Shown here: positions 8,795-18,081 of the stretch, one piece after another
Position numbering within the stretch: position 1 is the first letter of the stretch
Layout of the letters: each line of letters starts with the position of its first letter
Assembly (NCBI RefSeq): GCF_000196495.1
Contig: NC_011312.1
Location: 3,224,001 to 3,288,000 of the forward strand
Direction of reading: 5' to 3'
Source: Aliivibrio salmonicida LFI1238
GTDB lineage: Bacteria > Pseudomonadota > Gammaproteobacteria > Enterobacterales > Vibrionaceae
DNA: 64,000 nt
The notes under the pieces: model-generated
Told to the model about the DNA's origin: nothing
Database searches by the model: none
Seen by the model: only the letters and a program-made list of their open reading frames with translations
Made by a program: the position numbers and the translations under genes

Positions 8795-9475
8795 ATGTAT
8801 TCTTTTCCTGCAATCGATAGAGAAAAGTTTGGCCTTTACCCGGTGGTAGATGATGTGTCATGGATAGAGACATTACTTAAACTTAATGTTCAAACCATTC
8901 AATTACGAATTAAAAACTCGGAACACCCTGATTTAGAAAAGCAGATTATTGAAGCGATTAGACTCGGTCGTGAATATGATGCTCAAGTTTTTATTAATGA
9001 TTATTGGCAACTAGCAATAAAGCATGGCGCGTTTGGTATTCATCTTGGACAAGAAGACATTGAAGTGGCCGATTTACTTGCCATCTCTGATGCCGGTATT
9101 TGTTTAGGATTATCTACTCACGATGACAGTGAGTTAATGACCGTTAAAGCATTGAATCCAAGTTACTTAGCTCTTGGTCATGTTTTCCCTACGCCGACCA
9201 AAGACATGCCATCAGAGCCTCAAGGTTTAGTTAACTTAGCGAACAACAGAAAATTAGCGGGTGAAACACCAACCGTTGCTATCGGTGGTATTGATTTAAC
9301 GGTGGCTGAGCAAGTGTGGCAAACCGGAGTTGATAGCATTGCGGTCGTTCGAGCTATCACTCAAGCCGACAATATAGAAAAAGCCGTCAATCAGTTTTCT
9401 GCGATTTTAGCCCAACCAAGAACATCCGATTACCTTCTTAAATCGCAAAATACACTGGAGGTGATGGATGAGTAA
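8795..9475 (+). CDS. thiE: Thiamine-phosphate synthase ThiE
   Basis: TIM-barrel enzyme joining HMP-PP and thiazole phosphate to give thiamine phosphate. Motifs: TIQLRIKN (family form often QLR-K), FINDYWQLA, GIHLGQEDI, GLSTHDDSE, LGHVFPTPTKDMP and VAIGGI. I place the start at 8795 (MYSFPAIDRE) because TGGAG lies 8 bases upstream. An in-frame ATG at 8753 would put parS site 1 inside the gene and add a non-homologous leader. This gives 226 residues, slightly longer than the usual ~210. The end overlaps thiF by 8 bases (ATGAGTAA), indicating translational coupling. Confidence 0.93.
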   Translation: MYSFPAIDREKFGLYPVVDDVSWIETLLKLNVQTIQLRIKNSEHPDLEKQIIEAIRLGREYDAQVFINDYWQLAIKHGAFGIHLGQEDIEVADLLAISDAGICLGLSTHDDSELMTVKALNPSYLALGHVFPTPTKDMPSEPQGLVNLANNRKLAGETPTVAIGGIDLTVAEQVWQTGVDSIAVVRAITQADNIEKAVNQFSAILAQPRTSDYLLKSQNTLEVMDE

Positions 9476-10316
9476 TTTATTGATGGAAGGATTAAATGAT
9501 CAAGATTTCCTTCGTTATAGCCGACAAATCATGTTGCCTGATATTGGTGAGCGAGGACAATTGTCTCTTCGAAATAGCACCGTGCTAATGGTTGGCTGCG
9601 GAGGATTGGGATCATCTGTTGGAATGTATTTGGCTGCCGCTGGCGTGGGAACGTTGATTATTGCCGATGGCGATGACGTTGATCTTAGTAACTTACAGAG
9701 GCAAGTGGTTTATCGTGAGCAGAGTATAAAACAGAATAAAGCGTTAGCGATGGCTCAAGAACTGCAATCAATCAACAAGACGATCACGATTGAGGTGATA
9801 ACGAAGCATCTAACAGAACCTGCGCTTTCTCGATTCATTACTCAGGTAGATGTTGTTCTGGATTGCACTGATAACTTAACAACACGCCACAATATTAATG
9901 CCGCCTGTGTTCAACATCAGGTGCCTTTAATTTCTGGCGCGGCGATTGGTTGGCAAGGGCAATTGATGTTGTTTTCAAATAAGAGTGATGAGTTAGGTAA
10001 CACATCGTCGTCTTGTTATCACTGTCTGTTCCCTTTTATTGAAAGCCAACAAACGAAGAACTGTCAATCTTTCGGAATTGTTGGGCCAGTGGTTGGCATG
10101 ATAGGTAATCTACAAGCCTTAGAGACAATTAAGTATCTAACGCAACCTGAGTGGATGACATGGAGTTCACTGCATCAATTTAATGGTAAGTCATTATCTT
10201 GGTCGACGATGGGTATTCCCAAAGACCATTGTTGTCCTGTCTGTCAGTCACCAAGTGATTTGCAAGATGTTTCACGTGAAACACATCATAAAGAGAGAGA
10301 ATCGGTCAGTGAATAA
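9468..10316 (+). CDS. thiF: ThiS adenylyltransferase ThiF
   Basis: E1-like enzyme of 282 residues that adenylates the C-terminal Gly-Gly of ThiS. It has the nucleotide loop GCGGLGSSVGMYLAAAGVG, the acidic region DGDDVDLSNLQRQ and DCTDNLTTRHNIN. Two CxxC pairs form the structural zinc site: CYHC mid-protein and CCPVC near the C-terminus. Overlaps thiE and thiS by 8 bases each. The last 20 codons contain a perfect parS site (10268-10283), read as DVSRET. The protein is therefore slightly longer than the usual ~250 residues, with a low-complexity tail after the zinc motif. Confidence 0.95.
   Translation: MSNLLMEGLNDQDFLRYSRQIMLPDIGERGQLSLRNSTVLMVGCGGLGSSVGMYLAAAGVGTLIIADGDDVDLSNLQRQVVYREQSIKQNKALAMAQELQSINKTITIEVITKHLTEPALSRFITQVDVVLDCTDNLTTRHNINAACVQHQVPLISGAAIGWQGQLMLFSNKSDELGNTSSSCYHCLFPFIESQQTKNCQSFGIVGPVVGMIGNLQALETIKYLTQPEWMTWSSLHQFNGKSLSWSTMGIPKDHCCPVCQSPSDLQDVSRETHHKERESVSE
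10268..10283. promoter_or_regulatory. parS-type ParB site 2 (inside thiF)
   Basis: TGTTTCACGTGAAACA, a perfect 16-bp match to the bacterial parS consensus, embedded in the 3' end of thiF. Confidence 0.93.
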
Positions 10317-10521
10317 TTTAATTAGTGTGGAATTAAATGGGGTTGTGCATCGGGTTGAAAAGAAAGTGACGTTATTCATGTTTCTATCTCATCAACAAAT
10401 AGAAACTCAAGGGTGTGCGTTAGCTATTGACCAACAAATCGTTCCTCGAAGTGAATGGCAACAACGTGGTTTATCTGACGGTGAATCGATTTCTTTATTC
10501 CAAGCCATTGCAGGAGGCTGA
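10309..10521 (+). CDS. thiS: Sulfur carrier protein ThiS (GTG start)
   Basis: 70-residue ubiquitin-fold sulfur carrier ending in the required Gly-Gly (FQAIAGG). The thiocarboxylate formed there supplies sulfur for the thiazole. No ATG is suitably placed. I choose GTG at 10309 because it gives the right length, overlaps the thiF stop by 8 bases in the same style as thiE/thiF, and follows the purine-rich AAAGAGAGAGA. Typical ThiS segments: VELNGVVHRV and CALAIDQQIVPRSEW. thiG begins 1 base after the stop. Confidence 0.92.
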   Translation: MNNLISVELNGVVHRVEKKVTLFMFLSHQQIETQGCALAIDQQIVPRSEWQQRGLSDGESISLFQAIAGG

Positions 10522-10522
10522 T

Positions 10523-11293
10523 ATGACACAACCATTGATTATCGCAAATACACCATTTTCTTCTCGTTTGTTTACTGGAACAGGAAAATTCCCCAATTCG
10601 TTAATAATGCAGCAGGCATTAATTGAATCGGGTTCTGAGCTTGCAACGATGGCGTTGAAACGAGTTGATGTGAGCAATCCTGAGGATGACATTTTAAAGC
10701 CAATTATGACGGCGGGCATAAATTTACTGCCTAATACGTCAGGCGCTAAAAATGCCCGAGAAGCGATCTTTGCGGCTCAGTTAGCCAGAGAGGCGTTGCA
10801 AACTAATTGGTTGAAATTGGAAATCCACCCTGATCCAAAATACCTAATGCCCGATCCGATTGAGACATTAAAAGCGGCGGAAGAATTAGTTCGCCAAGGA
10901 TTTATTGTCTTGCCTTATTGTCACGCTGATCCGGTGTTATGCAAACGACTTGAAGAAGTCGGTTGTGCGGCAGTGATGCCATTGGGGGCGCCTATTGGGT
11001 CAAACAAAGGCATTGTGAGTCGTGATTTTTTAGAGATTATTATCGATCAAGCAAAAGTGCCCGTTGTGGTTGATGCTGGAATTGGCGCACCATCGCATGC
11101 GGCCTTTGCGATGGAGTTGGGTGCTGATGCGGTATTGGTGAACACCGCGATTGCGGCAGCAAGAAATCCAGTGGCGATGGCTACGGCATTTAAGTTGGCG
11201 GTTCAGTCTGGACGGTTAGCGTATGAAAATGGGTTGGTGTCTGTGAGTTCTCAAGCGGTGGCATCGAGCCCATTAACGGCATTTTTGGATTAA
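10523..11293 (+). CDS. thiG: Thiazole synthase ThiG
   Basis: 256-residue TIM-barrel enzyme that forms the thiazole phosphate from DXP, dehydroglycine and ThiS thiocarboxylate. The start at 10523 (MTQPLIIANTPFSSRLFTGT) is fixed by a perfect AGGAGG at 10512-10517; upstream in-frame codons overlap thiS and are not used. The Schiff-base lysine lies in the ALKRVDV or LKLEIHPDPKYL segments, and PIGSNKGI plus VVVDAGIGAPSHAA are phosphate loops. Normal length. It works with ThiH, encoded 22 bases downstream. Confidence 0.96.
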   Translation: MTQPLIIANTPFSSRLFTGTGKFPNSLIMQQALIESGSELATMALKRVDVSNPEDDILKPIMTAGINLLPNTSGAKNAREAIFAAQLAREALQTNWLKLEIHPDPKYLMPDPIETLKAAEELVRQGFIVLPYCHADPVLCKRLEEVGCAAVMPLGAPIGSNKGIVSRDFLEIIIDQAKVPVVVDAGIGAPSHAAFAMELGADAVLVNTAIAAARNPVAMATAFKLAVQSGRLAYENGLVSVSSQAVASSPLTAFLD

Positions 11294-11315
11294 CTCCCAA
11301 GGCTAAGGAAAGACG

Positions 11316-12428
11316 ATGACGTTTACTGATGAATGGAAAAAACTGAATTGGGATGAGGTCAAACTCTCCATCTACAGTAAAACAGCGCAAGACGTAGAAA
11401 GAGCGCTGAACAAACCAAAGCGCAATTTAGACGATTTTAAAGCGTTAATCTCACCAGCCGCTGAAGGGTATTTAGAGCAAATGGCTCAAGAGTCCGCACG
11501 ACTGACTCGCCAGCGATTTGGTCATACCATGGGGTTTTATATTCCTCTTTATCTTTCGAACCTATGTGCAAACGCGTGTACTTATTGTGGGTTCTCGATG
11601 GAGAATCGAATTAAACGAAAGACCTTGAATCAAGATGAAATTGCTAATGAGATTGATGCGATTAAAGCGATGAATTTTGACAGTGTACTTTTGGTGACTG
11701 GAGAGCATGAAACCAAAGTTGGGATGAATTATTTCCGTGATACGGTTCCTCAAATTAAGCGGTCATTTAATTATTTGGCCATGGAAGTTCAACCATTAGA
11801 TCAACACGAATACGCAGAACTAAAAACATTGGGTTTAGATGCCGTGATGGTGTACCAAGAAACGTACCATCCATCGACGTATGCGGAACATCATTTGCGA
11901 GGTAACAAAACGGACTTTAACTACCGCTTAGAAACGCCGGACCGATTAGCCAAAGCAGGGATTGATAAAATAGGCATTGGTGCCTTGATTGGTTTAGAAG
12001 AGTGGCGCACCGATTGTTTTTATGTGGCTGCGCATTTAGATTACTTGGAGCGTACGTACTGGCAAACAAGGTACTCGATTTCCTTTCCACGTTTGCGTCC
12101 ATGTGAAGGCGCTTTGCAACCCAAATCAATCATGAGTGATAAACAGCTTGTGCAGTTAATCTGTGCATACCGTTTGTTAAATTCGGAAGTTGAATTGTCA
12201 CTGTCTACTCGTGAGTCTGAACATTTTAGAAATAATGTATTACCGCTTGGTATTACCTCTGTTTCTGCAGCATCAAAAACTCAACCTGGAGGTTATGCAA
12301 ATAACGAAGAGGCATTAGAGCAATTTGCTATTAGTGATGAGCGTTCAGCGTCTGCGGTTGCACAAGCGGTAAAGGCGAGGGGATTTGAACCGGTGTGGAA
12401 AGATTGGGAGCGAAGTTATTCGGGTTAG
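11316..12428 (+). CDS. thiH: 2-iminoacetate synthase ThiH
   Basis: Radical-SAM tyrosine lyase of 370 residues giving dehydroglycine and p-cresol for thiazole synthesis. The cluster cysteines are C84, C88 and C91 (CANACTYCGFS, C-x3-C-x2-C). Other ThiH marks: LLVTGEHE, VYQETYHPSTY and LRPCEGALQP. Last gene of the thi operon. A parS site and a terminator follow. Confidence 0.96.
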   Translation: MTFTDEWKKLNWDEVKLSIYSKTAQDVERALNKPKRNLDDFKALISPAAEGYLEQMAQESARLTRQRFGHTMGFYIPLYLSNLCANACTYCGFSMENRIKRKTLNQDEIANEIDAIKAMNFDSVLLVTGEHETKVGMNYFRDTVPQIKRSFNYLAMEVQPLDQHEYAELKTLGLDAVMVYQETYHPSTYAEHHLRGNKTDFNYRLETPDRLAKAGIDKIGIGALIGLEEWRTDCFYVAAHLDYLERTYWQTRYSISFPRLRPCEGALQPKSIMSDKQLVQLICAYRLLNSEVELSLSTRESEHFRNNVLPLGITSVSAASKTQPGGYANNEEALEQFAISDERSASAVAQAVKARGFEPVWKDWERSYSG

Positions 12429-12448
12429 TGAACTGTCGCGACGAACCG

Positions 12449-12464
12449 TGTTTCACGTGAAACT
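12449..12464. promoter_or_regulatory. parS-type ParB site 3
   Basis: TGTTTCACGTGAAACT, 15 of 16 bases of consensus, in the gap between thiH and its terminator. Confidence 0.9.
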
Positions 12465-12495
12465 GTTTTCCTCTTCTTTGCTGTATTGAAATTAA

Positions 12496-12535
12496 AAAGC
12501 CGTCATTACCATTAAGGTGGTGACGGCTTTCTTTT
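12496..12535. terminator. Bidirectional terminator between thiH and the hexosaminidase gene
   Basis: A 15-bp stem starting AAAGCCGTCATTACC, loop ATTAA, and its complement ending GACGGCTTT, then TCTTTT. On the other strand the stem is followed by TTTAAT. It serves both convergent genes. Confidence 0.85.
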
Positions 12536-12552
12536 ATCGTCGAGGGTGGTTT

Positions 12553-14976
12553 TTATTGTTTACGTAGCTGACGCACTAGTTCTTCTGTTGGACGAACGAT
12601 TGCAACGATCATTTCATCGTACATTCCTGATGCCGTTGTGGTTACGGAGATAACGTGACGAAGCTGTGTTGATGTTGGTTTATTTCCTTTTTCTAGGATT
12701 GCAATAAGCTCTAGAGCGGCGGTTGCCACCTCTTTATGCTTTTCGGCTAATGGTGCAGTATCGATAGAAGCAATGTTGTTTTCAAAAATAGGTTTTGATT
12801 TTATGGCACTGTCTAACACCGTTTGATAGTGGCGTTTCAATTCTTGTAAATCAGAGGGGGTATTTGTCGCCGTTGTTGCCAAACTCATCATTTTTAATAC
12901 GGCCAAACTTTCAACAGGTACGGCATCAACAAAACGATTTAACCTTTCATATTGATTGTATAATTCGCCTTTAGGATCGGTGGCATTAAATTTAGCCCAG
13001 TTACGTGCGTAATATTGTGCTGGTTCAGCATAGTTTGCAAAACTAGCCAAACGTAAGTACTGTTTATAACTGTTTGCTTGGTGCTGCAAACCAACAGAAA
13101 TTGTCGCCCAGTTATTCATGACTTCTAACCGTTTATACATACTGTCTTCATCTGTCAGAGATTCAGCTGACCATAAGCGTTCACCAACCGCGTAAGTGCG
13201 AGGCCAAATACGAGCTTCAACGGTGAGGTCATCGTAGTTCTCAGCCCAGATAGCGGCTTCTCCACCAAGGATTAATACTTGCTCTTTTTCATTTAATGCG
13301 ACGGGGTAACCACCGGTAGGTTTTTCAATCTTGGTTCCTTTCATTGACGAGGAGGCCGTTAACTCTCCTGTTGTTGGCCAACGAACATTACCAATCAATT
13401 GGTAACTGCCATCAGAAAATTGGCGGTTATCCATCGTTAAGTTGAATTCAGTATAAGACATGAAATTATCAAAGTGACCACGGAATGATTCTCCTTTGGT
13501 GTACTCGATAATATCAACTTTTGCGCGTGACTTTCCGTTGTAATCGGTAAAGGCACGTGCGTTACCCTCTTTACTGGTAATGATCGTTAATGTCCCTTTA
13601 CGAGGGCCACCTTTGCCTCTTGGTTTTTGCCATGTGTAGGTTTCAAAGCTTTCACCTTGATGCTGTTGGTCATCGACTTGTGGTCCTTTTGGCATTGGAT
13701 CGTTGCGGTAATGGTAGCTAGTCGGTTGAGGTTGATCTAAGTAAAATCCCGTTGATAATAATCCTGCGTAACCTTCTTTTGCAGCTTGTCCAATACTGTC
13801 GTGCCCACGCCAACTTTGAATCACGATAGAAGTTGGTAGGTCCTTGTGCCAAATCTCATCCCAACCCATGATCTTCTTACCTTTGTCATTCAACATTTTT
13901 TCAATGCGTGCGTTTAGGTAAGATTGAAGACCTCGATTACCATCAATGTTATTTTCTTTGATGAAAGCTTGGATTTTTTTATTGTTACTCCATTGCTGAT
14001 AATTTGGTTCGTCACCACCAATGTGAATATATTCATCAGGGAAGAGGTCGGTAACTTCACTGAATACGTTGTCGAAGAAGATATATAACTCAGGGTTGAG
14101 AGGGTTCATTAAAGGGACAAATACTCCCCAAGCTCGTTGTTGCTCATAAGATTGTTTACCTTCACCCGACATTAGTTCTGGGTAGGCGTGAGCTACCCCA
14201 GAGGCATGACCCGGTAATGATATTTCAGGGATCACTCGAATGCCGCGTAACCGTGCGTACTCAATAACGTCTTTAATCTCTTCTTTGGTGTAAACATCAC
14301 CGTCAGCGGTTTTTTGCCATAATTTAGGGTAGCTTTCAATTTGAATGCGAATGGCTTGGTCATCCCAAAGATGCCAGTGAAACACATTCATTTTGGCAGA
14401 CGCGAAACCATCTATCTGACGTTTAATCGTTTCGATTGAAACAAAGTGACGTGAGGAATCGAATGAAGCGCCACGCCATGGAAAACGAGGTTGGTCTTCA
14501 ATTATTATCTGAGGAACAGAGTAACCATTCTTTGATGTTGTGATAAGCTGAAGGAAAGTTTCTGCACCTCTAATTACGCCATAAGGGCGTTCAGCTTGTA
14601 AGATGATTTGCTTTTGGTTTACGGACAGCTGGTAAGACTCATCAATATGATTGTCTTGAATCTCTTTTTTTGCGGCTTTATTGACTCGAATAATTAAAGT
14701 GGCGTTTTTCTCTGAATTAGAAAATGGGGAAAGAAGAGGTAAGCCGGTTTGTGCTTCGATGCGTTTAATGATTCGTTGAGCCAATTGTTGAATGCGTTCC
14801 GATTTATAACCATCAATATAAATACTGAAATTGTTATCAATGGGCAGTTTTCCTGATTTTAACTCTACAGATTGAGGGTATGGCATCAAATTTAAATTTG
14901 TATTTGGTGCAGACGCGAGTGAGGGGGTACTTAAGATAATACTCGACACGGTAAGAGCTAAAAGCGTTTTTTTCAT
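12553..14976 (-). CDS. Beta-N-acetylhexosaminidase (GH20), secreted or periplasmic
   Basis: 807-residue glycoside hydrolase family 20 enzyme releasing terminal GlcNAc/GalNAc, most likely in use of chitin oligosaccharides. The N-terminus MKKTLLALTVSSIILSTPSLASA is a Sec signal peptide. An N-terminal GH20b domain precedes the catalytic barrel (RGASFDSSRHFVSIETIKR, HWHLWDDQAIRIQ). The catalytic Asp-Glu pair is in HIGGDEPNYQQ; the neighbouring Asp/Glu act by substrate-assisted catalysis. Vibrio-type chitobiases are similar in size. Monocistronic on the minus strand. No chitin gene neighbours, so the exact substrate is inferred. Confidence 0.93.
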   Translation of the reverse strand: MKKTLLALTVSSIILSTPSLASAPNTNLNLMPYPQSVELKSGKLPIDNNFSIYIDGYKSERIQQLAQRIIKRIEAQTGLPLLSPFSNSEKNATLIIRVNKAAKKEIQDNHIDESYQLSVNQKQIILQAERPYGVIRGAETFLQLITTSKNGYSVPQIIIEDQPRFPWRGASFDSSRHFVSIETIKRQIDGFASAKMNVFHWHLWDDQAIRIQIESYPKLWQKTADGDVYTKEEIKDVIEYARLRGIRVIPEISLPGHASGVAHAYPELMSGEGKQSYEQQRAWGVFVPLMNPLNPELYIFFDNVFSEVTDLFPDEYIHIGGDEPNYQQWSNNKKIQAFIKENNIDGNRGLQSYLNARIEKMLNDKGKKIMGWDEIWHKDLPTSIVIQSWRGHDSIGQAAKEGYAGLLSTGFYLDQPQPTSYHYRNDPMPKGPQVDDQQHQGESFETYTWQKPRGKGGPRKGTLTIITSKEGNARAFTDYNGKSRAKVDIIEYTKGESFRGHFDNFMSYTEFNLTMDNRQFSDGSYQLIGNVRWPTTGELTASSSMKGTKIEKPTGGYPVALNEKEQVLILGGEAAIWAENYDDLTVEARIWPRTYAVGERLWSAESLTDEDSMYKRLEVMNNWATISVGLQHQANSYKQYLRLASFANYAEPAQYYARNWAKFNATDPKGELYNQYERLNRFVDAVPVESLAVLKMMSLATTATNTPSDLQELKRHYQTVLDSAIKSKPIFENNIASIDTAPLAEKHKEVATAALELIAILEKGNKPTSTQLRHVISVTTTASGMYDEMIVAIVRPTEELVRQLRKQ

Positions 14977-15158
14977 TATACGTAATCCTATGTTTATTCC
15001 TTTAAATTCAAAGGGAGGATTACCTATAAAACGTTGTTTGTATGTGACCGGTTTATCGTTCTGTATTACTTAATTGAGAGGACTGTTATTAATGAGATAT
15101 TGTGCGGTAGGTGAAGCTACGTTATACATCGTATTACAATGCAGCGTGATAACAAGCA

Positions 15159-15174
15159 TGTTTCACGTGAAACG
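15159..15174. promoter_or_regulatory. parS-type ParB site 4
   Basis: TGTTTCACGTGAAACG, 15 of 16 bases of consensus, in the gap between the hexosaminidase and pepP genes. Confidence 0.9.
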
Positions 15175-15182
15175 TTTTAGAC

Positions 15183-15224
15183 AATAATACGACCACTGTC
15201 GATTACGTGGTCGTATTATTTTAG
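15183..15224. terminator. Strong hairpin, probable pepP terminator
   Basis: Perfect 14-bp stem (AATAATACGACCAC at 15183-15196, complement at 15207-15220) with a 10-base loop. The flanking TTTT is on the plus side and only a short T-tract is on the minus side, so termination of pepP on the minus strand is likely but not ideal. Confidence 0.6.
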
Positions 15225-15241
15225 TTGTTTAAAGCAATGTA

Positions 15242-17035
15242 TTAGTCTTCATAGCTAAGCGCTTCTGTTGCTTGTTTTAGCCATTCTTTTACTTCGCCAT
15301 TCACTAATGGACTGACGTCATTCCACACTTTCTGATGGTAGGAATTTAACCAAGCCAGTTCTGGGCGATTTAGCATATCAACATTAATGAGACGTTTGTC
15401 GATTGGGCAACGTGTTAATGATTCAAAACCAAGAACAGAGAAATCGCCTTTGGTTTCTATTTCGACAACTAATTCTAAGTTTTCAATACGAATACCAAAC
15501 TCATCTGCACGGTAATATCCCGGCTCATTAGACAGAACCATACCCGGAAGTAGAGCGGTATTATTGACGACTTTAGCGATGCGCTGTGGGCCTTCATGAA
15601 CACTTAAGAAGTGACCAACGCCGTGACCCGTTCCATGATCATAGTCGTAGCCTTGTGCCCATAAATGTTGACGAGCAAGAATGTCTAACTGATGACCACA
15701 AGTGCCTTTTGGAAAGCGTGCTGATGCCAATCCAATGTGGCCTTTTAGAACAAGGGTGAATTGCTGCTTGATGTCATCACTTGGTGTTCCAACAGGAAGT
15801 GTACGCGTAATGTCGGTTGTGCCATCTGGATATTGGCCGCCTGAATCAACAAGGTATAAGCTGTTCATTTGTAGCTTACCTGGCTCAGGTTGGTTTTCGT
15901 GATTGTAGTGACACATCGATGCATTACCTGCGGCGGCTGAAATGGTATCAAAACTTAAATCAGCCAAAGTGTCATCTTCTTCACGGAAACCTTGAAGTTT
16001 ATCCGCAAGTACCGATTCATCATGCAATTTTCCTGCATCGATTTCTGCATCAAACCACGTTAAAAACTTAACCATCGCGGCACCATCACGAATGTGACAC
16101 GCTTTCATTCCTGATTTTTCTGTTTCGTTTTTGGCTGCTTTTGGTAATAGGCATGGATCAGCAGCTTCTATAATTTCGGCTTTAGCGTCAGATAGAATCA
16201 ATGACATCCATGCGTTCGATGTTGCTGAATCAACCAAGACTTTTTGACCAACAAGCGATTGCAGAGTCGATTGCAGTGCGTCAGGTTTGTGAATTCGAAC
16301 CCCTTGACCTACATGTTCAATGAAGTTGGTAGGAAGACGAGTTGGGTCTAGGAAAAAGTCGACACTTTCGTCAGCATGAATGATGGCGTGTGATAACAAA
16401 ACAGGAAGGCGAGAGACATCCAAACCACGCACATTCAGTAACCAACAAATAGAATCAAGTTGCGTTAATAGGGCGGCGTCTGCCTTTTTATTTGCGATGA
16501 CACCTGCAATTTCTTTACGTTTATCTGCGCTTGATTGACCAACAAGCGCTAATCCCATTAAGCGAACGTCAGACACTTTAACTGCTGGACGATCTGACCA
16601 TAAGCGATCGATTGGATTACTGTTTAGCATCTCAAGAGAGGCGTGTCCTTCAATAACTGCTTTAGCATTACGTAACCATTGTGCGGTATGCATACGAGGG
16701 TCGATGGCAACTTTTGAGCCAGTAGGTAGAGAATTTTTAATCCACTCCAATAAAGGTTCTTCATGTAAATGACGGTACTCAAATACCTCTGCTGGCACTT
16801 GTTTACGAACTTGAACCGTGTAACGGCCATCAACAAAAATCGCGGCGTTGTCTTTTGTTATGACGGCGGCACCAGCTGAACCGGTGAATCCTGTTGCCCA
16901 TAACAGACGTTCGTTATGCTCAGGGATGTATTCACCTAAAAATTCATCTTCATGAGGAATAATAAGTGCATCTAAATGTTGTTGAGCAAGCCATGAGCGA
17001 AGTTGTTCAATACGCTGAGAAGTGTGTAGGTGCAT
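15242..17035 (-). CDS. Xaa-Pro aminopeptidase, M24B family
   Basis: 597-residue cytosolic metallopeptidase removing an N-terminal residue before proline. It has two N-terminal creatinase-like domains (WATGFTGSAGAAVITKDNAAIFVDGRY) and a pita-bread catalytic domain. Metal ligands lie in YLVDSGGQYPDGTTDITRT (two Asp), GTGHGVGHFLSVHEGP (His), LSNEPGYYR and GIRIENLEL (Glu). The three-domain size is like eukaryotic and Vibrio XPNPEP1-type enzymes, longer than E. coli PepP (~440). ATG at 17035 with AAGGAC upstream. Faces the LysR gene in tandem; no operon overlap. Confidence 0.93.
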   Translation of the reverse strand: MHLHTSQRIEQLRSWLAQQHLDALIIPHEDEFLGEYIPEHNERLLWATGFTGSAGAAVITKDNAAIFVDGRYTVQVRKQVPAEVFEYRHLHEEPLLEWIKNSLPTGSKVAIDPRMHTAQWLRNAKAVIEGHASLEMLNSNPIDRLWSDRPAVKVSDVRLMGLALVGQSSADKRKEIAGVIANKKADAALLTQLDSICWLLNVRGLDVSRLPVLLSHAIIHADESVDFFLDPTRLPTNFIEHVGQGVRIHKPDALQSTLQSLVGQKVLVDSATSNAWMSLILSDAKAEIIEAADPCLLPKAAKNETEKSGMKACHIRDGAAMVKFLTWFDAEIDAGKLHDESVLADKLQGFREEDDTLADLSFDTISAAAGNASMCHYNHENQPEPGKLQMNSLYLVDSGGQYPDGTTDITRTLPVGTPSDDIKQQFTLVLKGHIGLASARFPKGTCGHQLDILARQHLWAQGYDYDHGTGHGVGHFLSVHEGPQRIAKVVNNTALLPGMVLSNEPGYYRADEFGIRIENLELVVEIETKGDFSVLGFESLTRCPIDKRLINVDMLNRPELAWLNSYHQKVWNDVSPLVNGEVKEWLKQATEALSYED

Positions 17036-17115
17036 CTGAAGTGTCCTTATTATTGATCTGTCCGTATGTGGAGAGGCAGAAAATATCGATTTTATTTGGT
17101 TATAACCTAGTGCTT

Positions 17116-18081
17116 TTATTCGTGGTCTGCAATTGTTGATGCTGATAAATCTTGGCAGTGATTAATTATGGTATTGCGTAGCCAGCAATTGGCAGCATCA
17201 TTGTCTTTTTGTTGATGCCAAAACAGTGTATAGGCCATCTGGGGTAGCTCTGTGGGCAGGGGCAATACAACAAGATTAAGTTGTTTTGCGATGAGTTTAA
17301 TAAAGTGACTTGGGGCGGTGAACACTAAGTCTGTATGAGTGCATAGACTTGCTGCGCTATTAAAGTCAGGAACGATAATACTGATGCTGCGTTCAAGGCC
17401 GCGATCAGCAAGTTTATAATCAAGCAACCATTGGTCTTTGCCATCGCACCGCACTTGAACATGACGTTGTTTTAGATAGGTGTCTAAATTCCATTCTTGA
17501 TCTAATACAGGGTGACCAGGACGTACCAAACACATTTGATTATCTCGATAGATTTCTTGTCCTCGAACATCTGATGGCATTTGCATCGTAATGTTTGCGT
17601 ATTTCGGGTCTAAATCTTTACCGGTAATACCAATGTCCATTTCACCTGATTGCAATTTTTTTAAGGTGTTTTTATCCCATGCATGGGTATCGAGCATAAC
17701 ATTGGGCGCTTCATTTAATATGTAGGACATGAAACGAGGTAATAGTAATGGATAGGTACTTTCCACTAAACCAACCCGAAAACGATAGTGGCTGCATTGA
17801 GGGTCAAACTCAGACGCTTCAGTAATACTTTCTAAGTGGCTTAATAAAACATGAAGCTGTCCATGGAGGTTTCTTGCTTTTGCTGTGGGCTGAAGCCCGT
17901 AAGCGGTACGAGTAAAAAGGGGATCATCAAATTGTTCTCGTAATTTAGCTAAGTTTTTACTGACGGCCGATTGACTTAAACACAATCGTTGAGAGGCACG
18001 AGTAACACTTTTCTCTTCCAATAAGAGGTGAAGAGTTAAAAGTAAATTGAGGTCGATTCTCGCTAACTTTTCGAAGAACAT
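17116..18081 (-). CDS. LysR-family transcriptional regulator
   Basis: 321 residues. N-terminal winged HTH (LARIDLNLLLTLHLLLEEKSVTRASQRLCLSQSAVSKNL, given here by its ends: LARIDLNLL to SQSAVSKNL) covers roughly residues 6-65. A periplasmic-binding-like effector domain follows (YRFRVGLVESTYPLLLPR onward). Divergent from the Bcr/CflA-type MFS gene with a 104-base gap, so it probably controls that exporter and itself. AGAGATAT (18082-18089) and ATATCTCT (18133-18140) form an inverted pair in the gap. Effector unknown. Confidence 0.9.
   Translation of the reverse strand: MFFEKLARIDLNLLLTLHLLLEEKSVTRASQRLCLSQSAVSKNLAKLREQFDDPLFTRTAYGLQPTAKARNLHGQLHVLLSHLESITEASEFDPQCSHYRFRVGLVESTYPLLLPRFMSYILNEAPNVMLDTHAWDKNTLKKLQSGEMDIGITGKDLDPKYANITMQMPSDVRGQEIYRDNQMCLVRPGHPVLDQEWNLDTYLKQRHVQVRCDGKDQWLLDYKLADRGLERSISIIVPDFNSAASLCTHTDLVFTAPSHFIKLIAKQLNLVVLPLPTELPQMAYTLFWHQQKDNDAANCWLRNTIINHCQDLSASTIADHE

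Noticed and set aside
10183..10308. Long upstream extension of the ThiS frame
   Set aside because: This lies inside thiF in another frame; length and coupling place the ThiS start at GTG 10309.
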